DNA of 62,007 bases from an uncultured Clostridia bacterium (GCA_944332455.1 CALVJY010000014.1:1-62007), one strand, 5' to 3'; numbered from the stretch's first letter, positions 7,625 through 16,997 are shown. Made by a program: numbers and translations. Notes: a model not told the origin generated them from the letters alone.

Positions 7625-9102
7625 AGATCGGATTTGACAACGCCGAATATCTGCGGCGGCAAAGTGAAAAAATTCTGGAGCGCATCCAGGGCTTTTCCAA
7701 ACTCTACCTGGAGTTCGGGGGAAAGCTGTTCGACGACTACCACGCGGCCCGGGTGCTGCCAGGCTTTGAGATGAACGTCAAGGTCCGGCTGCTCCAGACC
7801 CTGAAGGACAAGACGGAGATCATCTTCTGCATCAACGCCTCGGACATCGAGCGCAACAAGATCCGGGCGGACCTCGGCATCACCTACGACCTCGACCTGC
7901 TGCGGCTGATCGACAGCCTGCGTTCGCTCTCGCTGACGGTCAGCTCCATCGTCATCACCCAATTCACCGACCAGCCCGCCGCTGCCGTCTTTGCCAACAA
8001 GCTGAAGATGCGGGGGGAAAAAGTCTACCTGCACCGTCCGACGGCGGGCTATCCCACCGACGTGGACACCATCGTCAGCGATCAGGGCTACGGCATGAAT
8101 CCCTACATCGAGACCTCCCGCCCGCTGGTGGTGGTGACGGCGCCCGGGCCGGGAAGCGGAAAGCTGGGCACCTGTCTGTCTCAGCTCTATCACGAGTACA
8201 AGCGGGGGAACAAGGCGGGCTACGCCAAGTTCGAGACCTTTCCGATCTGGAACATCCCCTTAAAGCATCCCGTCAATCTGGCCTACGAGGCGGCGACCGC
8301 GGACCTGAAGGACTGCAACATGATCGACCCCTTCCACTTGGAGGCATACGGGGTGACCACCGTCAACTACAACCGCGACATCGAGATCTTCCCGGTGGTC
8401 AAGCGAATCCTGGAAAAGATCACCGGCACGGAGAGCATCTACCGCTCGCCCACCGACATGGGGGTCAACATGGCGGGCTACTGCATCTTCGACGACGAGG
8501 CCGTCCGGGAGGCCGCCAAGGCCGAGATCATCCGCCGCTATTTCAAGATCTGCTGCGACTACAAGCTGGGCCGGGTGGATCAGGAGGCGGCGCTCCGGGT
8601 GGAGCTTCTGATGAAGGAGATCGGCCTGAAGCCCGAGGACCGGAAGGCAGTGCCGGCCGCCCTCGAAAAGGCGGAGCAGACCGGGACCCCCAGCATGGCG
8701 CTGGAACTGCCGGACGGACGCATCGTGACCGGAAAGACCACCATGCTGCTCAATGCCGGCGCCGCCCTGATCCTGAACGCGGTCAAGGCCCACTGCGGCA
8801 TTCCGGATGAGGTCCTGCTGCTCTCTCCCGAGATCCTGACTCCCATCCTGAAACTGAAAATGAACATCCTGGGCGAGCGGGAGTCGGTGCTGGGCGCCGA
8901 GGAGGTGCTGCTGGCCCTGAGCATCTGCGCAGCCACCGACCAAAGGGCCGAGCGCGCCATGAACGCTCTGTCCGCGCTGCGGGACTGCGAGGCCCACAGC
9001 AGCTGCATGCTGCATCCGGCCGACGAGCGGGTGTTCCGGAAGCTGGGGGTGCGCATGACCTGCGAGGCCGTCTTCTTTTCGGACCGGCTGTACATGGACT
9101 GA
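7621..9102 (+). CDS. DUF1846 family protein
   Basis: The 493-residue protein begins MKIGFDNAEYLRRQS, the typical opening of the DUF1846 family, and has the expected length. A P-loop-like stretch APGPGSGKLGT lies near residue 180. The biochemical role of this family is not settled, although structures suggest a nucleotide-binding enzyme. The frame is open further upstream, but the ATG overlapping the glucokinase stop is the family start. The coupling to glucokinase may be only positional. Confidence 0.88.
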   Translation: MKIGFDNAEYLRRQSEKILERIQGFSKLYLEFGGKLFDDYHAARVLPGFEMNVKVRLLQTLKDKTEIIFCINASDIERNKIRADLGITYDLDLLRLIDSLRSLSLTVSSIVITQFTDQPAAAVFANKLKMRGEKVYLHRPTAGYPTDVDTIVSDQGYGMNPYIETSRPLVVVTAPGPGSGKLGTCLSQLYHEYKRGNKAGYAKFETFPIWNIPLKHPVNLAYEAATADLKDCNMIDPFHLEAYGVTTVNYNRDIEIFPVVKRILEKITGTESIYRSPTDMGVNMAGYCIFDDEAVREAAKAEIIRRYFKICCDYKLGRVDQEAALRVELLMKEIGLKPEDRKAVPAALEKAEQTGTPSMALELPDGRIVTGKTTMLLNAGAALILNAVKAHCGIPDEVLLLSPEILTPILKLKMNILGERESVLGAEEVLLALSICAATDQRAERAMNALSALRDCEAHSSCMLHPADERVFRKLGVRMTCEAVFFSDRLYMD

Positions 9103-9140
9103 GGGAAAAGGGGAAAAAGGACCGAGGATAGAAAACCAAC

Positions 9141-9845
9141 ATGATCGATCTTCTGCTGAGCCGGAATTTTGCCGGCGCCATCGGCTTTCTGGTCGCGGCG
9201 CTGACCGCCATCATCCTGCACGAATTGGCTCACGGCTACGCCGCCATGAAAAACGGGGATTACACCCCCAAATTATACGGGCGCATGACCCTGAATCCCC
9301 TCAAGCACTTCGATCCGCTGGGCTTTTGCCTCTTCCTGTTCGTGGGATTCGGCTGGGCCAAACCGGTGCCGGTCAATCCCTCCAATTTTCGGAATTACCG
9401 CAAGGGGATGTTCTGGGTGTCGGTGGCCGGGGTGCTGACCAATCTTGCGCTGGCCTTTGTGTCCGTCCCGCTCTATCGTCTGTGTTTGATCCTGTACGGT
9501 CAGGTCGCGTCCGTGACCGGGCTGGCCTTTCTGGTTCGGATCCTCACTTTCTATTTTTGGTACATGTCGGTCATCAACGTCTCGCTGATGGTGTTCAATC
9601 TGCTGCCCATCGCGCCGCTGGACGGCTTCCGGATCATCCAGTCCTTCACCCGTCCCTGGAACAAGTTTGTGCAGTTTATGGAGCGCTACGGTTTGGCCAT
9701 CCTCATCGGGCTGGTCATTCTGTCCTACATCCTTTCCGTCACGCCCGGATTGAATTTCAGCCTGTTCGGCACGATCGCAAACTGGGTGCTGACGCCCATC
9801 GAGCTCTTCTGGGACTGGATCTTCGGCCTGTTCGGCCTGCTTTGA
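9141..9845 (+). CDS. M50 site-2-type membrane metalloprotease
   Basis: The 234-residue polytopic protein carries the zinc motif HELAHG near residue 30 inside the first membrane segment. The partner motif NLLPIAPLDGFRI, which supplies the third ligand Asp, lies near residue 160. The domain order and length match the minimal M50B rhomboid-like/S2P group found in Firmicutes next to scpA. Its substrate is unknown. It ends 3 bases before scpA, a location shared by many Firmicutes. Confidence 0.85.
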   Translation: MIDLLLSRNFAGAIGFLVAALTAIILHELAHGYAAMKNGDYTPKLYGRMTLNPLKHFDPLGFCLFLFVGFGWAKPVPVNPSNFRNYRKGMFWVSVAGVLTNLALAFVSVPLYRLCLILYGQVASVTGLAFLVRILTFYFWYMSVINVSLMVFNLLPIAPLDGFRIIQSFTRPWNKFVQFMERYGLAILIGLVILSYILSVTPGLNFSLFGTIANWVLTPIELFWDWIFGLFGLL

Positions 9846-9848
9846 TCA

Positions 9849-10619
9849 ATGGTAGATTTAAACGAATTAAAAGTCAAATCGGACTACGAGTTCAAGCTGT
9901 CCAACTTCGAGGGGCCGCTGGACCTGCTGCTCCACCTCATCAAGGAGGCCAAGATCGACATCCGGGACATCTTTCTCTCCCAGGTCACCGAGCAGTACCT
10001 GGCCTACATGAGCCAGCTGGACACGGTGGACATGGAAAAGGCCAGCGACTTCCTGGACGTGGCCGCCACTTTGCTGGAGATCAAGTCCGGATCCCTGCTT
10101 CCCAAGCTGGAAGAGGAGGAGACCGATGAGGAAGACCCGCAGGAGCGCTTCATCCGCATGATGGAGGAATACGCCCTGCTGAAAGAGGCCGGTCTGAAGA
10201 TGAAGGAGACCGAAAACGTCAACCGCTTCTATCGGGATCCGGACGACAACACCGGCAAGGACCGCATCGTCTTTACCGATTTCAATCTGGAGGGGCTTTT
10301 GGACGCCTTCTCCAAACTGCTGATCCGCCTGGATCAGAGGCGAAGGGACGTCGAGGAGCCGAAGGAGATCCGCAAGGAGCGCTTCACGCTGCCGCAGAAG
10401 ATCCACTTCATCAAGACCTCGCTGATGGAGAACAAGCACATCATGTTTTCGGAGCTCTTCGACGAGGAGAGCAACCGGGGGGAAGTGATCACCACTTTTC
10501 TGGCCATTCTGGAGATCTGCAAGGAGCAGTATGCCGGGGCCGTGCAGAACGAGATCTTTGGGGACATTGAAATCTTTTTGAAGGAAGGGAACGGTATTTT
10601 TGATGGAGAAACTGAGTAA
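9849..10619 (+). CDS. scpA: Segregation and condensation protein A
   Basis: Kleisin subunit of the SMC condensin. The 256 residues start with the typical FEGPLDLLLHLIKEAKIDI segment and continue with LDVAATLLEIKSGSLLPK near residue 75. The C-terminal winged helix that contacts the SMC head is present (FSELFDEESNRGEVITTFLAILEI). ScpA bridges the SMC ATPases with ScpB for chromosome organisation. Its end overlaps the scpB start by 17 bases. Confidence 0.93.
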   Translation: MVDLNELKVKSDYEFKLSNFEGPLDLLLHLIKEAKIDIRDIFLSQVTEQYLAYMSQLDTVDMEKASDFLDVAATLLEIKSGSLLPKLEEEETDEEDPQERFIRMMEEYALLKEAGLKMKETENVNRFYRDPDDNTGKDRIVFTDFNLEGLLDAFSKLLIRLDQRRRDVEEPKEIRKERFTLPQKIHFIKTSLMENKHIMFSELFDEESNRGEVITTFLAILEICKEQYAGAVQNEIFGDIEIFLKEGNGIFDGETE

Positions 10620-11511
10620 TATAATAGAATCCATCGTCTTTCTGTCCGGCCGGGCCATCGCCATCCGGGATATCTCGGACAAGCTGGAGATCACCCCGGA
10701 TCAGGTGCTGGAGGCCGCCAAAGAATTGCAGGAAAAGTACAGCGGAGACTGCGGCATTCAGCTGCTGATCTTTAACAAAAAGCTTCAGTTTTCCTCCAAT
10801 CCGGCCTATGTCGAGCAGGTCGAGGCTGTCCTGAACCCCATCAAGGAGCGGGAGCTGTCCAAGGCCATGCTGGAAGTGGCCGCCATCATCGCCTACCGTC
10901 AGCCCATCACCCGGTTGGAGATCGAGGAGGTGCGCGGGGGCGTCAACAGCGACTATTCCATCAACCTGCTGACCAAGCAGAACCTGATCGAGGTGGTCGG
11001 GCGCAAGGACGCCATCGGCAAGCCCCTGCTCTTCGGGACGACGGACGAATTTTTAAAGCGTTTTCAGCTTTCCTCGCTGGACGATCTGCCGGACTACGAC
11101 GAGCTGATCAACCGGATCAAGATCCTGCACGCTCCGGCCAATTCCGACCTCTTCTTCAAGGAGGAGTACAGCGAGCCGGAGGAGGGGCAGGTCAGCATGG
11201 AGGATCTGGAGGCCCGGAGGGAAAAATCGGAGGCAGAGCCGAGCGGAGCCTCGGAAGACGGGGATGCCGCAGAGGGCGGAGAGTCCGCCGTGGCCGCCGC
11301 CGCAGCCGAAGAGGTTCGCCCGGAGACGGAAGAGGCCCCGGAGGTCTTTCCCGAAGCCGAGCCGAAGGCCGCTGCGGATCCCGAGGAGTTCGGGGAGGGG
11401 GAACAGGAAAGTCAGACGCCGAAGAGCACGGATGAAGATCTGGAGGAACTGGATCTGGATGAACTTCCGGATTTTTTGAAGGATGAGGAAAATCTTCAGA
11501 TCATCGACTAG
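10603..11511 (+). CDS. scpB: Segregation and condensation protein B with long acidic tail
   Basis: Residues 1 to about 185 are a normal ScpB, two winged helices with AAIIAYRQPITRLEIEEVRG and LLTKQNLIEVVGRKD. It partners ScpA in the SMC complex. From about residue 190 the protein continues for some 110 residues of Glu/Ala/Pro-rich low-complexity sequence ending in LEELDLDELPDFLKDEENLQ. Most ScpB proteins stop near 190-200 residues. The start was set at the ATG at 10603; a TTG directly before it is less likely. Confidence 0.92.
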   Translation: MEKLSNIIESIVFLSGRAIAIRDISDKLEITPDQVLEAAKELQEKYSGDCGIQLLIFNKKLQFSSNPAYVEQVEAVLNPIKERELSKAMLEVAAIIAYRQPITRLEIEEVRGGVNSDYSINLLTKQNLIEVVGRKDAIGKPLLFGTTDEFLKRFQLSSLDDLPDYDELINRIKILHAPANSDLFFKEEYSEPEEGQVSMEDLEARREKSEAEPSGASEDGDAAEGGESAVAAAAAEEVRPETEEAPEVFPEAEPKAAADPEEFGEGEQESQTPKSTDEDLEELDLDELPDFLKDEENLQIID

Positions 11512-11534
11512 TTCTCTTCGGTCAAAGGAGAATT

Positions 11535-12401
11535 ATGGAACAGATCATCGCCTTTTTTGAATCTCTCTGGGAGAAGATCATGGCCAACTGGCAGCTGGCC
11601 GCGGTCATCGCCGCCGCCGTTCTGTTGGTCCTGATCCTCATCATCGCGATCGCCTGTCGGGCAAGGAGAAAGAAGAAAGTCAGACAACGGCAGCTGGCCG
11701 CCCTGTCCTCGGTGCCGGACGCGCCCGAGCAGAAGGGCAGAACGCCGGTTGCATCCGCTTCCGCCCCCGAAAAGGAGCAGCCGGCGGTTTCCGGTCCGGT
11801 CCGCACGGAACCGGTTCACACGGAGGAAGCGGTGCCTGCCGCAGAGCCGGAGCCTGTTCGTCAGACTGAGCCGGGATCCCGGATGTCGGGATCAGTCCGC
11901 GCCGCCGAGCAGTCGCAGTCTGAGGTCCGGCAGGAGCCCGAAGCGCAAGCTCAGCCTGCCGAACCGGAACAGACTGACAGTGGGCAGGAGACTGCGTCCC
12001 GGACGGCGTCGTCCGGAGCCGAAAAGGAGCGGGAAACGGGCAAAGCGGCCGGGACCGGAAAACCCGCTTCCGGGACAAGATCCCCGGCAGCCCGCAAGAG
12101 GCCCTCGGGCGGACAGAGCGCCCCTGTACGCAGCACCCCGAAGCGGGCAGAGGAACCCGAGGAGATCGAGGTGGTCAACGAGGACGAAAAAGACGAGGTC
12201 AAGCGGAACAATTCCCGCTACCGCGTCAGTTTCGACCGGGAGACCTCGACCTGGATCGTCAAAAAGAGCGACAACCAACGGGTGACCCGCCGGGTCAAGA
12301 CCAAGAAGGAGGCGCTGGAGATCGCCAAGGAACTGTGCAAACATCAGGACATGAACCTGACCGTGCATAAAAAAGACGGAAAATTTCAGAAAAAGCGCTG
12401 A
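11535..12401 (+). CDS. Membrane-anchored protein with C-terminal DUF2188-like domain
   Basis: The 288-residue protein has one N-terminal membrane helix (AAVIAAAVLLVLILIIAIAC, residues about 22-41) followed by a basic RRKKK stop-transfer. A disordered Pro/Glu/Ser/Ala-rich linker of about 150 residues comes next. A small C-terminal domain of about 60 residues (YRVSFDRETSTWIVKKSDNQ and following) resembles DUF2188. The linker and domain should face the cytoplasm if the positive-inside rule holds. Function is unknown. It follows scpB by 23 bases and is probably the last gene of that operon. Confidence 0.75.
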   Translation: MEQIIAFFESLWEKIMANWQLAAVIAAAVLLVLILIIAIACRARRKKKVRQRQLAALSSVPDAPEQKGRTPVASASAPEKEQPAVSGPVRTEPVHTEEAVPAAEPEPVRQTEPGSRMSGSVRAAEQSQSEVRQEPEAQAQPAEPEQTDSGQETASRTASSGAEKERETGKAAGTGKPASGTRSPAARKRPSGGQSAPVRSTPKRAEEPEEIEVVNEDEKDEVKRNNSRYRVSFDRETSTWIVKKSDNQRVTRRVKTKKEALEIAKELCKHQDMNLTVHKKDGKFQKKR

Positions 12402-12407
12402 TTGCGA

Positions 12408-12438
12408 GAGGATGCGCCCCGACGGCGCGTCCTCTTTT
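12408..12438 (+). terminator. Terminator of the scp operon
   Basis: GAGGATGCGCC and GGCGCGTCCTC form an 11-bp stem with a G-T wobble, followed by TTTT. Confidence 0.85.
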
Positions 12439-12539
12439 CATGTTTAAGCCGCCTGGAAAATGCTTACGGCCTGTATAAGGGGAACGTACGAATATCATCC
12501 CTTCCACTTCGTTTTACCGTTTTCACGTCTTTGTTTCCG

Positions 12540-12568
12540 TTGACAAAACGAGGGATTTTGGGTATACT
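12540..12568 (+). promoter_or_regulatory. Promoter of the lipoprotein gene
   Basis: TTGACA and TATACT are spaced by 17 bases. The 16 bases GGATTTTGGGTATACT are identical to those in the tRNA-Trp promoter at 19658-19673. Confidence 0.85.
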
Positions 12569-12650
12569 GATTGAAAAGAGGCTATGTGACAGTCAACATT
12601 GATCTTCATTAGATCTTCAGATCCTATGTATGATACCGGGAGGAAACAAA

Positions 12651-13424
12651 ATGAAAAGAGTATTGAAATTGGGAGTAAGCATTTTAATGGTCGCCATGAT
12701 TTTATTGACCTTGGCAGGGTGCGGGTACAAAAAGGCAGGGGATTTTCTGTTGGAAAAGAAAGGAGATGGCTATGCGATTGTAGACCTGTCTGAAGAAGGT
12801 TATCAGAAGAAAGAATTATTTATCTATAAGCAAATAGGGAGATATAATATTACAAAGATAAGTTTCAGAGGGGGGGGGCTGGGGCTTTTTGCCGAGGAGG
12901 CCCCGATCATAAGCAGTCAAGCTCTTGAAAAAATATATTTTGTAGATTATGTTCCAGCTAGCTTGAATGGCGCTTTTAGTGGGTGTTCTAATCTTAAAAA
13001 AATTATTAGAATAGCAGAAGGAGATTTTAGGAAAATAGAGGAAACTTATAAGATAAGATTAGAAAATCAGAGAGTAGTAACTGTTAAACAATATGTCAAG
13101 TATGCTAGCTATATACAATATTGTGAATATGAGGATATGAAACATATGTTTCCAGCTAACGTTTCATATTATCTGAATTATGAAATAGAAAATCATGATG
13201 ATTATCATTGGATAGACGATTATGATTATGGATCAAAGATTACCTATATTCCAAATGATCCCATAAGAGAAGGCTATACTTTTGGCGGCTGGTATAAAGA
13301 AGAAGAGTGTATAAATGCTTGGGATTTTGAATTAGATACCCTGCCAGAAGTAATATTAGATGAAGAAACCGGAGAACCTGTATATCAGGAAACAAAACTT
13401 TATGCTAAATGGATCCGAGAATAA
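12651..13424 (+). CDS. Lipoprotein with one InlB-type (Listeria-Bacteroides) repeat
   Basis: The 257-residue product has a signal peptide ending in the lipobox LTLAGC, so it should be lipid-anchored outside the membrane. The C-terminus carries an InlB B-repeat-like unit (YIPNDPIREGYTFGGWY ... LYAKW). The middle includes a short stretch reminiscent of leucine-rich surface proteins (LNGAFSGCSNLKKI). The gene is much more AT-rich than its neighbours, which suggests acquisition. Within it, a run of nine Gs at 12870-12878 sits in a locally GC-rich patch and could slip. The start is the ATG behind GGGAGG; an in-frame ATG 7 codons earlier lacks a site. Confidence 0.75.
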   Translation: MKRVLKLGVSILMVAMILLTLAGCGYKKAGDFLLEKKGDGYAIVDLSEEGYQKKELFIYKQIGRYNITKISFRGGGLGLFAEEAPIISSQALEKIYFVDYVPASLNGAFSGCSNLKKIIRIAEGDFRKIEETYKIRLENQRVVTVKQYVKYASYIQYCEYEDMKHMFPANVSYYLNYEIENHDDYHWIDDYDYGSKITYIPNDPIREGYTFGGWYKEEECINAWDFELDTLPEVILDEETGEPVYQETKLYAKWIRE

Positions 13425-13455
13425 TTCGGATTCCCATTAGAAGGAGGAACGGACA

Positions 13456-14238
13456 TTGTACGGACAAATCGCACTCGGCCTGCTGCTGCCCTTTTTGGGA
13501 ACGTCGTTGGGCGCCGGGCTGGTCTTTTTCCTGCGGAAGCAGATCAATGAAAAACTTCAGAAATTGCTTCTGGGTTTTGCCTCCGGGGTGATGATCGCGG
13601 CCTCGATCTGGTCGCTGATCCTGCCCTCGGCGGAACTGGCCGCCGGTCAGGGAATAGCCGAGTGGATCCCGGCCGCCGTGGGCTTTACCCTCGGGATGCT
13701 GGCCCTGCTGCTCTTTGATTCGGTGGTCCCGCATCAGCACCTGGATTCCGAGACCCCGGAAGGGCATGCGTCTTCGCTGGGAAAATCCAGGCTGCTCATG
13801 CTCTCGGTGACCCTGCACAACATCCCGGAAGGCATGGCCGTGGGCGCGGTGTATGCCGGACTGATGCTGGCCGGAACCGAGATCACAGCTGCCGCGGCGA
13901 TCTCTCTCTCCGCCGGGATCGCCATTCAGAATTTTCCGGAGGGGGCCATCATCTCCATGCCCCTCAAGGAGACCGGGATCTCCAGAGGTAAAGCCTTCGG
14001 CATGGGGGTGATCTCTGGCGCTGTGGAACCCCTGGCCGCGCTGATCACTATTTTGTTCTCTCAGGTCATCACCCCGGTGCTTCCGTACCTGCTCTCCTTT
14101 GCGGCCGGCGCCATGATCTATGTGGTGGTGGAAGAACTTATCCCGGAATCTCAGACCGGCAGCCATTCCAACATCGCCACGCTGGGCGTGACGGCCGGAT
14201 TCGTCCTGATGATGATCCTGGACATGTGTTTCGGGTGA
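13456..14238 (+). CDS. ZIP family metal transporter
   Basis: The 260-residue protein has about eight membrane segments. The metal-binding signature of ZIP transporters is clear: HNIPEGMAVG near residue 118 and a second NFPEGA near 158. A His-containing loop (HQHLDSETPEG) follows transmembrane segment 3. The family imports divalent cations such as zinc, iron or manganese. Translation starts at TTG, chosen because AAGGAGGAAC sits just upstream and no ATG is in place. Nothing in the leader shows a metal regulator site. Confidence 0.88.
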   Translation: MYGQIALGLLLPFLGTSLGAGLVFFLRKQINEKLQKLLLGFASGVMIAASIWSLILPSAELAAGQGIAEWIPAAVGFTLGMLALLLFDSVVPHQHLDSETPEGHASSLGKSRLLMLSVTLHNIPEGMAVGAVYAGLMLAGTEITAAAAISLSAGIAIQNFPEGAIISMPLKETGISRGKAFGMGVISGAVEPLAALITILFSQVITPVLPYLLSFAAGAMIYVVVEELIPESQTGSHSNIATLGVTAGFVLMMILDMCFG

Positions 14239-14344
14239 GAAATCCGTTATTTCCGGGTGATGCTAGACCGAGACGATATTTTTTCTGAAGTTTATGCAGA
14301 TAAACTTTTCGCAAATTTTTCCAGCTTTTTGGCAAGGTTCCGTC

Positions 14345-14373
14345 CTGACAAAATCGAGAAGATGTGATAAAAT
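14345..14373 (+). promoter_or_regulatory. Promoter of the SIS-ROK-UroD cluster
   Basis: CTGACA and TAAAAT are separated by 17 bases, 24 bases upstream of the first start codon. Confidence 0.65.
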
Positions 14374-14396
14374 ATCAGCAAGGAGGTAAGGGGAAG

Positions 14397-15023
14397 ATGT
14401 ATGATTTTTCGGCGTTCTGCCAACTTCACCCCGAGTTGAAAGGCTGTCAGCCGTCGCTGGAGCGGGCAGTCGAGGCCATTGTCAACGCCGTGAAGGGCGG
14501 CGGCAAACTGTTGCTGGCCGGGAGCGGAGGCTCTGCGGCAGACTGTGAACACATTGCGGGGGAATTGCTGAAAGAGTTCAGGATCCACCGTCGGCGGGAT
14601 CCTTTTTTTGACGATGCCTTTTCCAGGATGTTTCCGGATGACGGCGCTCTTTTGAAGGCCTTGGCTCCGGGTATTCCGGCGGTATCTTTGACGGGCGGGG
14701 TAGCCATAAATACCGCGCTTTTGAATGACGTGGGCGCCGAAGTACTTTTTGCGCAGAAACTTTATGCGCTTGCCCGTCCGCAGGACGTGTTTCTGGCAGT
14801 CAGCACTTCGGGAAATTCGGCGATGCTGATCGCCGCTTTAAAAGTCGCCAAAGTTCTGGGCGTCAAAACCATTGCGCTGACCGGGGATGGCGGCGGAAAG
14901 ATGAAAAATTTCTGTGACATTTTGATCACGGTCCCGCAAAAGGAGACTTATTTGGTGCAGGAACTTCATCTGCCGGTTTACCATCAGCTCTGCGCGGCTG
15001 TAGAGGAGGAACTGTTCGGATGA
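14397..15023 (+). CDS. SIS-domain sugar isomerase, GmhA-like
   Basis: The 208-residue protein resembles sedoheptulose-7-phosphate isomerase. It has LLAGSGGSAADCEHIAGEL near residue 40, SLTGGVAINTALLNDVG near 98, and the phosphosugar loop VSTSGNSAMLIAAL near 135. The family isomerises phosphosugars. In a Gram-positive organism without lipopolysaccharide the product may serve a glycan or S-layer heptose, or the enzyme may act on another sugar. The following ROK kinase overlaps by 4 bases, so the two probably act on one substrate. The ATG has AAGGAGG upstream; earlier in-frame starts lack one. Confidence 0.8.
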   Translation: MYDFSAFCQLHPELKGCQPSLERAVEAIVNAVKGGGKLLLAGSGGSAADCEHIAGELLKEFRIHRRRDPFFDDAFSRMFPDDGALLKALAPGIPAVSLTGGVAINTALLNDVGAEVLFAQKLYALARPQDVFLAVSTSGNSAMLIAALKVAKVLGVKTIALTGDGGGKMKNFCDILITVPQKETYLVQELHLPVYHQLCAAVEEELFG

Positions 15024-15970
15024 GGATCATCGCCGGATGGGATATCGGCGGGACCAAGTGTGCAGTCGTTTTGGCCCGGCTGGACGGGGATCGGCCTGTC
15101 TTTCTCGGACGAAAGGCCTTTGCCACGCCGCCGAACTGGCAAAACACGTTGGAGCGCTGCAGAGATCTGACGTTGGCCCTCCTGGAGGAACAGCATCTCC
15201 GGCTGCGGGAACTGTTCGGCGTAGGAGTATCCTGCGGAGGGCCGTTGGACAGCAAGTCCGGCATTGTACTCTCTCCGCCCAACTTGCCGGGCTGGGACAA
15301 AGTTCCGGTCACACAATGGATCGAGCGCTGTCTGCAGGTCCCGGCCAAACTGAGAAATGACGCCGATGCCTGCGCTGCGGCCGAATGGCAGTTCGGCGCC
15401 GGCCGCGGGTGCAGAAATATGATTTTTCTCACCTTTGGGACCGGGTTGGGCGCCGGTTTGATCCTGGACGGCAAACTGTTTACGGGCGCATCCGACAGCG
15501 CTGGCGAACTGGGCCATTGGCGAATGGAGGAAGAGGGGCCCGTCGGGTACGGCAAGGCCGGCAGTTTAGAGGGATTTTGCAGCGGAAGCGGATTGGCTAA
15601 AACGGCGCTGCTTCACTTCCGGGACTATCCCGATTCCCTGCTGACGGAATCCTGCCGGAGGGGCGAAGTCACGGCCCGTCAAATTGCCGAGGCCGCCCGG
15701 GCGGGGGACGTTTTTGCTAAAAAACTAATGGAGGACTGCGGAACAATGTTCGGCCGGGCCATGTCCCTGGTCATCGATCTGCTCAATCCCGAACGAATCG
15801 TGGCGGGCGGTGTGTTTATGAGGGCGCACGACCTGATCCTGCCGACGGCTTGGGAGGTCATTGAGCGGGAAACTTTGCCTCAAAACAGAGAAAGCTGTCA
15901 GATCCTGCCCTCTGAATTAGGAGAACAAATAGGAGATTACGGCGCGATCGCCGCCTTTACGATGTCATGA
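15020..15970 (+). CDS. ROK-family sugar kinase
   Basis: The 316-residue protein has the ATP motif GWDIGGTKCAVV at the N-terminus, RNDADACAAAEWQFGAG near residue 113 and LTFGTGLGAGLILDG near 135. A C-terminal GGVF is also present. The Cys-rich ROK zinc motif is missing (GSLEGFCSGSG stands in its place), which separates it from the glucokinase at 6653. No DNA-binding domain is present, so it should be an enzyme. Overlapping starts and stops tie it to the SIS isomerase before it and the UroD-like gene after it. Substrate is unknown. Confidence 0.82.
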   Translation: MRIIAGWDIGGTKCAVVLARLDGDRPVFLGRKAFATPPNWQNTLERCRDLTLALLEEQHLRLRELFGVGVSCGGPLDSKSGIVLSPPNLPGWDKVPVTQWIERCLQVPAKLRNDADACAAAEWQFGAGRGCRNMIFLTFGTGLGAGLILDGKLFTGASDSAGELGHWRMEEEGPVGYGKAGSLEGFCSGSGLAKTALLHFRDYPDSLLTESCRRGEVTARQIAEAARAGDVFAKKLMEDCGTMFGRAMSLVIDLLNPERIVAGGVFMRAHDLILPTAWEVIERETLPQNRESCQILPSELGEQIGDYGAIAAFTMS

Positions 15971-16968
15971 AAGCGAATGAACGTTTTGTAAATCTGGTAA
16001 ACGGAAGACCGGTCGATCGGATGCCGGTCATCGAGTGGGCTCCCTGGTGGGATCAGACCGTAGCGCGCTGGCACAGAGAGGGGCTTCCTGCCTCCTGTAC
16101 GAGCGTCTACGACATTCAGGATTATTTCGGTCTGGACAAATGTATTCAGACTTTGATCGAACCGCGTTCGGCGCAGACGCCTGTTCCGGCGGCTCACGGG
16201 CTCGGGATCGTCTCTTCCGAGGAGGATTATCTCGCCATCCGGAAGACGCTCTATCCAGATCCCACTCTCATTCTGACCAAAGAGCGCCTGAAGTGGATCC
16301 GGAAGACTTCGGATGACGGGGACACCATTCATTTTCTGACACTGGAAGGCTTTTTTTGGTATTGCAGGACCTTGCTCGGGATAGAGCCGCATCTCTATTC
16401 TTTTTATGATTGTCCGGAACTTTTGCATCTGATGTGCCGGGATCACGCAGAGTGGCTGAAAAAGACCATCGAAATTGCCGGAAACGAACGGTGTTTCGAT
16501 TTTATGAGCTTTGAAGAGGACATGAGCTACAACCTGGGACCCATGATCAGCGAGGAGATTTTCAACGAGTTCGTAAAGCCCTATTATCTCGAAGTCATGC
16601 CGCTGCTGAAAGCCGCCGGTCTTCCCGTGTTTATCGACAGCGATGGTGATATCACCATGGCTGTGGATTGGTATGCCGGCGTGGGTGCGGACGGCATGTT
16701 TCCGCTGGAACGTCAGGCCGGCGTAGACGTCAGCGTCTATGTTGACAAACATCCGGACATGACCTTCCTCGGCCACTACGACAAGATGGTCATGCACAAG
16801 GGAGAGGCCGCGCTGCGCGCCGAATTCGAGCGCATCCTGCCCGCGGCACAGCGAGGGAAAGTCATCATCTCCGTGGATCATCAGACCCCGCCGGCTGTCT
16901 CGATAGAGGATTACCGCCTTTACGTCCGGCTGCTCAAGGAGTATGCGAAAAAGCTGGCCAAAAACTGA
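15967..16968 (+). CDS. Uroporphyrinogen-decarboxylase-like protein
   Basis: The 333-residue TIM-barrel protein belongs to the URO-D superfamily, which also includes corrinoid methyltransferases (MtaA/CmuA-like). It opens with RFVNLVNGRPVDRMPVIEW, the standard family start. A heme role is unlikely because no other heme gene is near and the gene sits inside a sugar cluster. Such UroD-like genes are often found beside carbohydrate genes in gut Firmicutes, and their activity is not established. It overlaps the ROK kinase by 4 bases. Confidence 0.78.
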   Translation: MKANERFVNLVNGRPVDRMPVIEWAPWWDQTVARWHREGLPASCTSVYDIQDYFGLDKCIQTLIEPRSAQTPVPAAHGLGIVSSEEDYLAIRKTLYPDPTLILTKERLKWIRKTSDDGDTIHFLTLEGFFWYCRTLLGIEPHLYSFYDCPELLHLMCRDHAEWLKKTIEIAGNERCFDFMSFEEDMSYNLGPMISEEIFNEFVKPYYLEVMPLLKAAGLPVFIDSDGDITMAVDWYAGVGADGMFPLERQAGVDVSVYVDKHPDMTFLGHYDKMVMHKGEAALRAEFERILPAAQRGKVIISVDHQTPPAVSIEDYRLYVRLLKEYAKKLAKN

Positions 16969-16997
16969 AGTCCAGTCTTCCGGAATGGGGATTTTTC

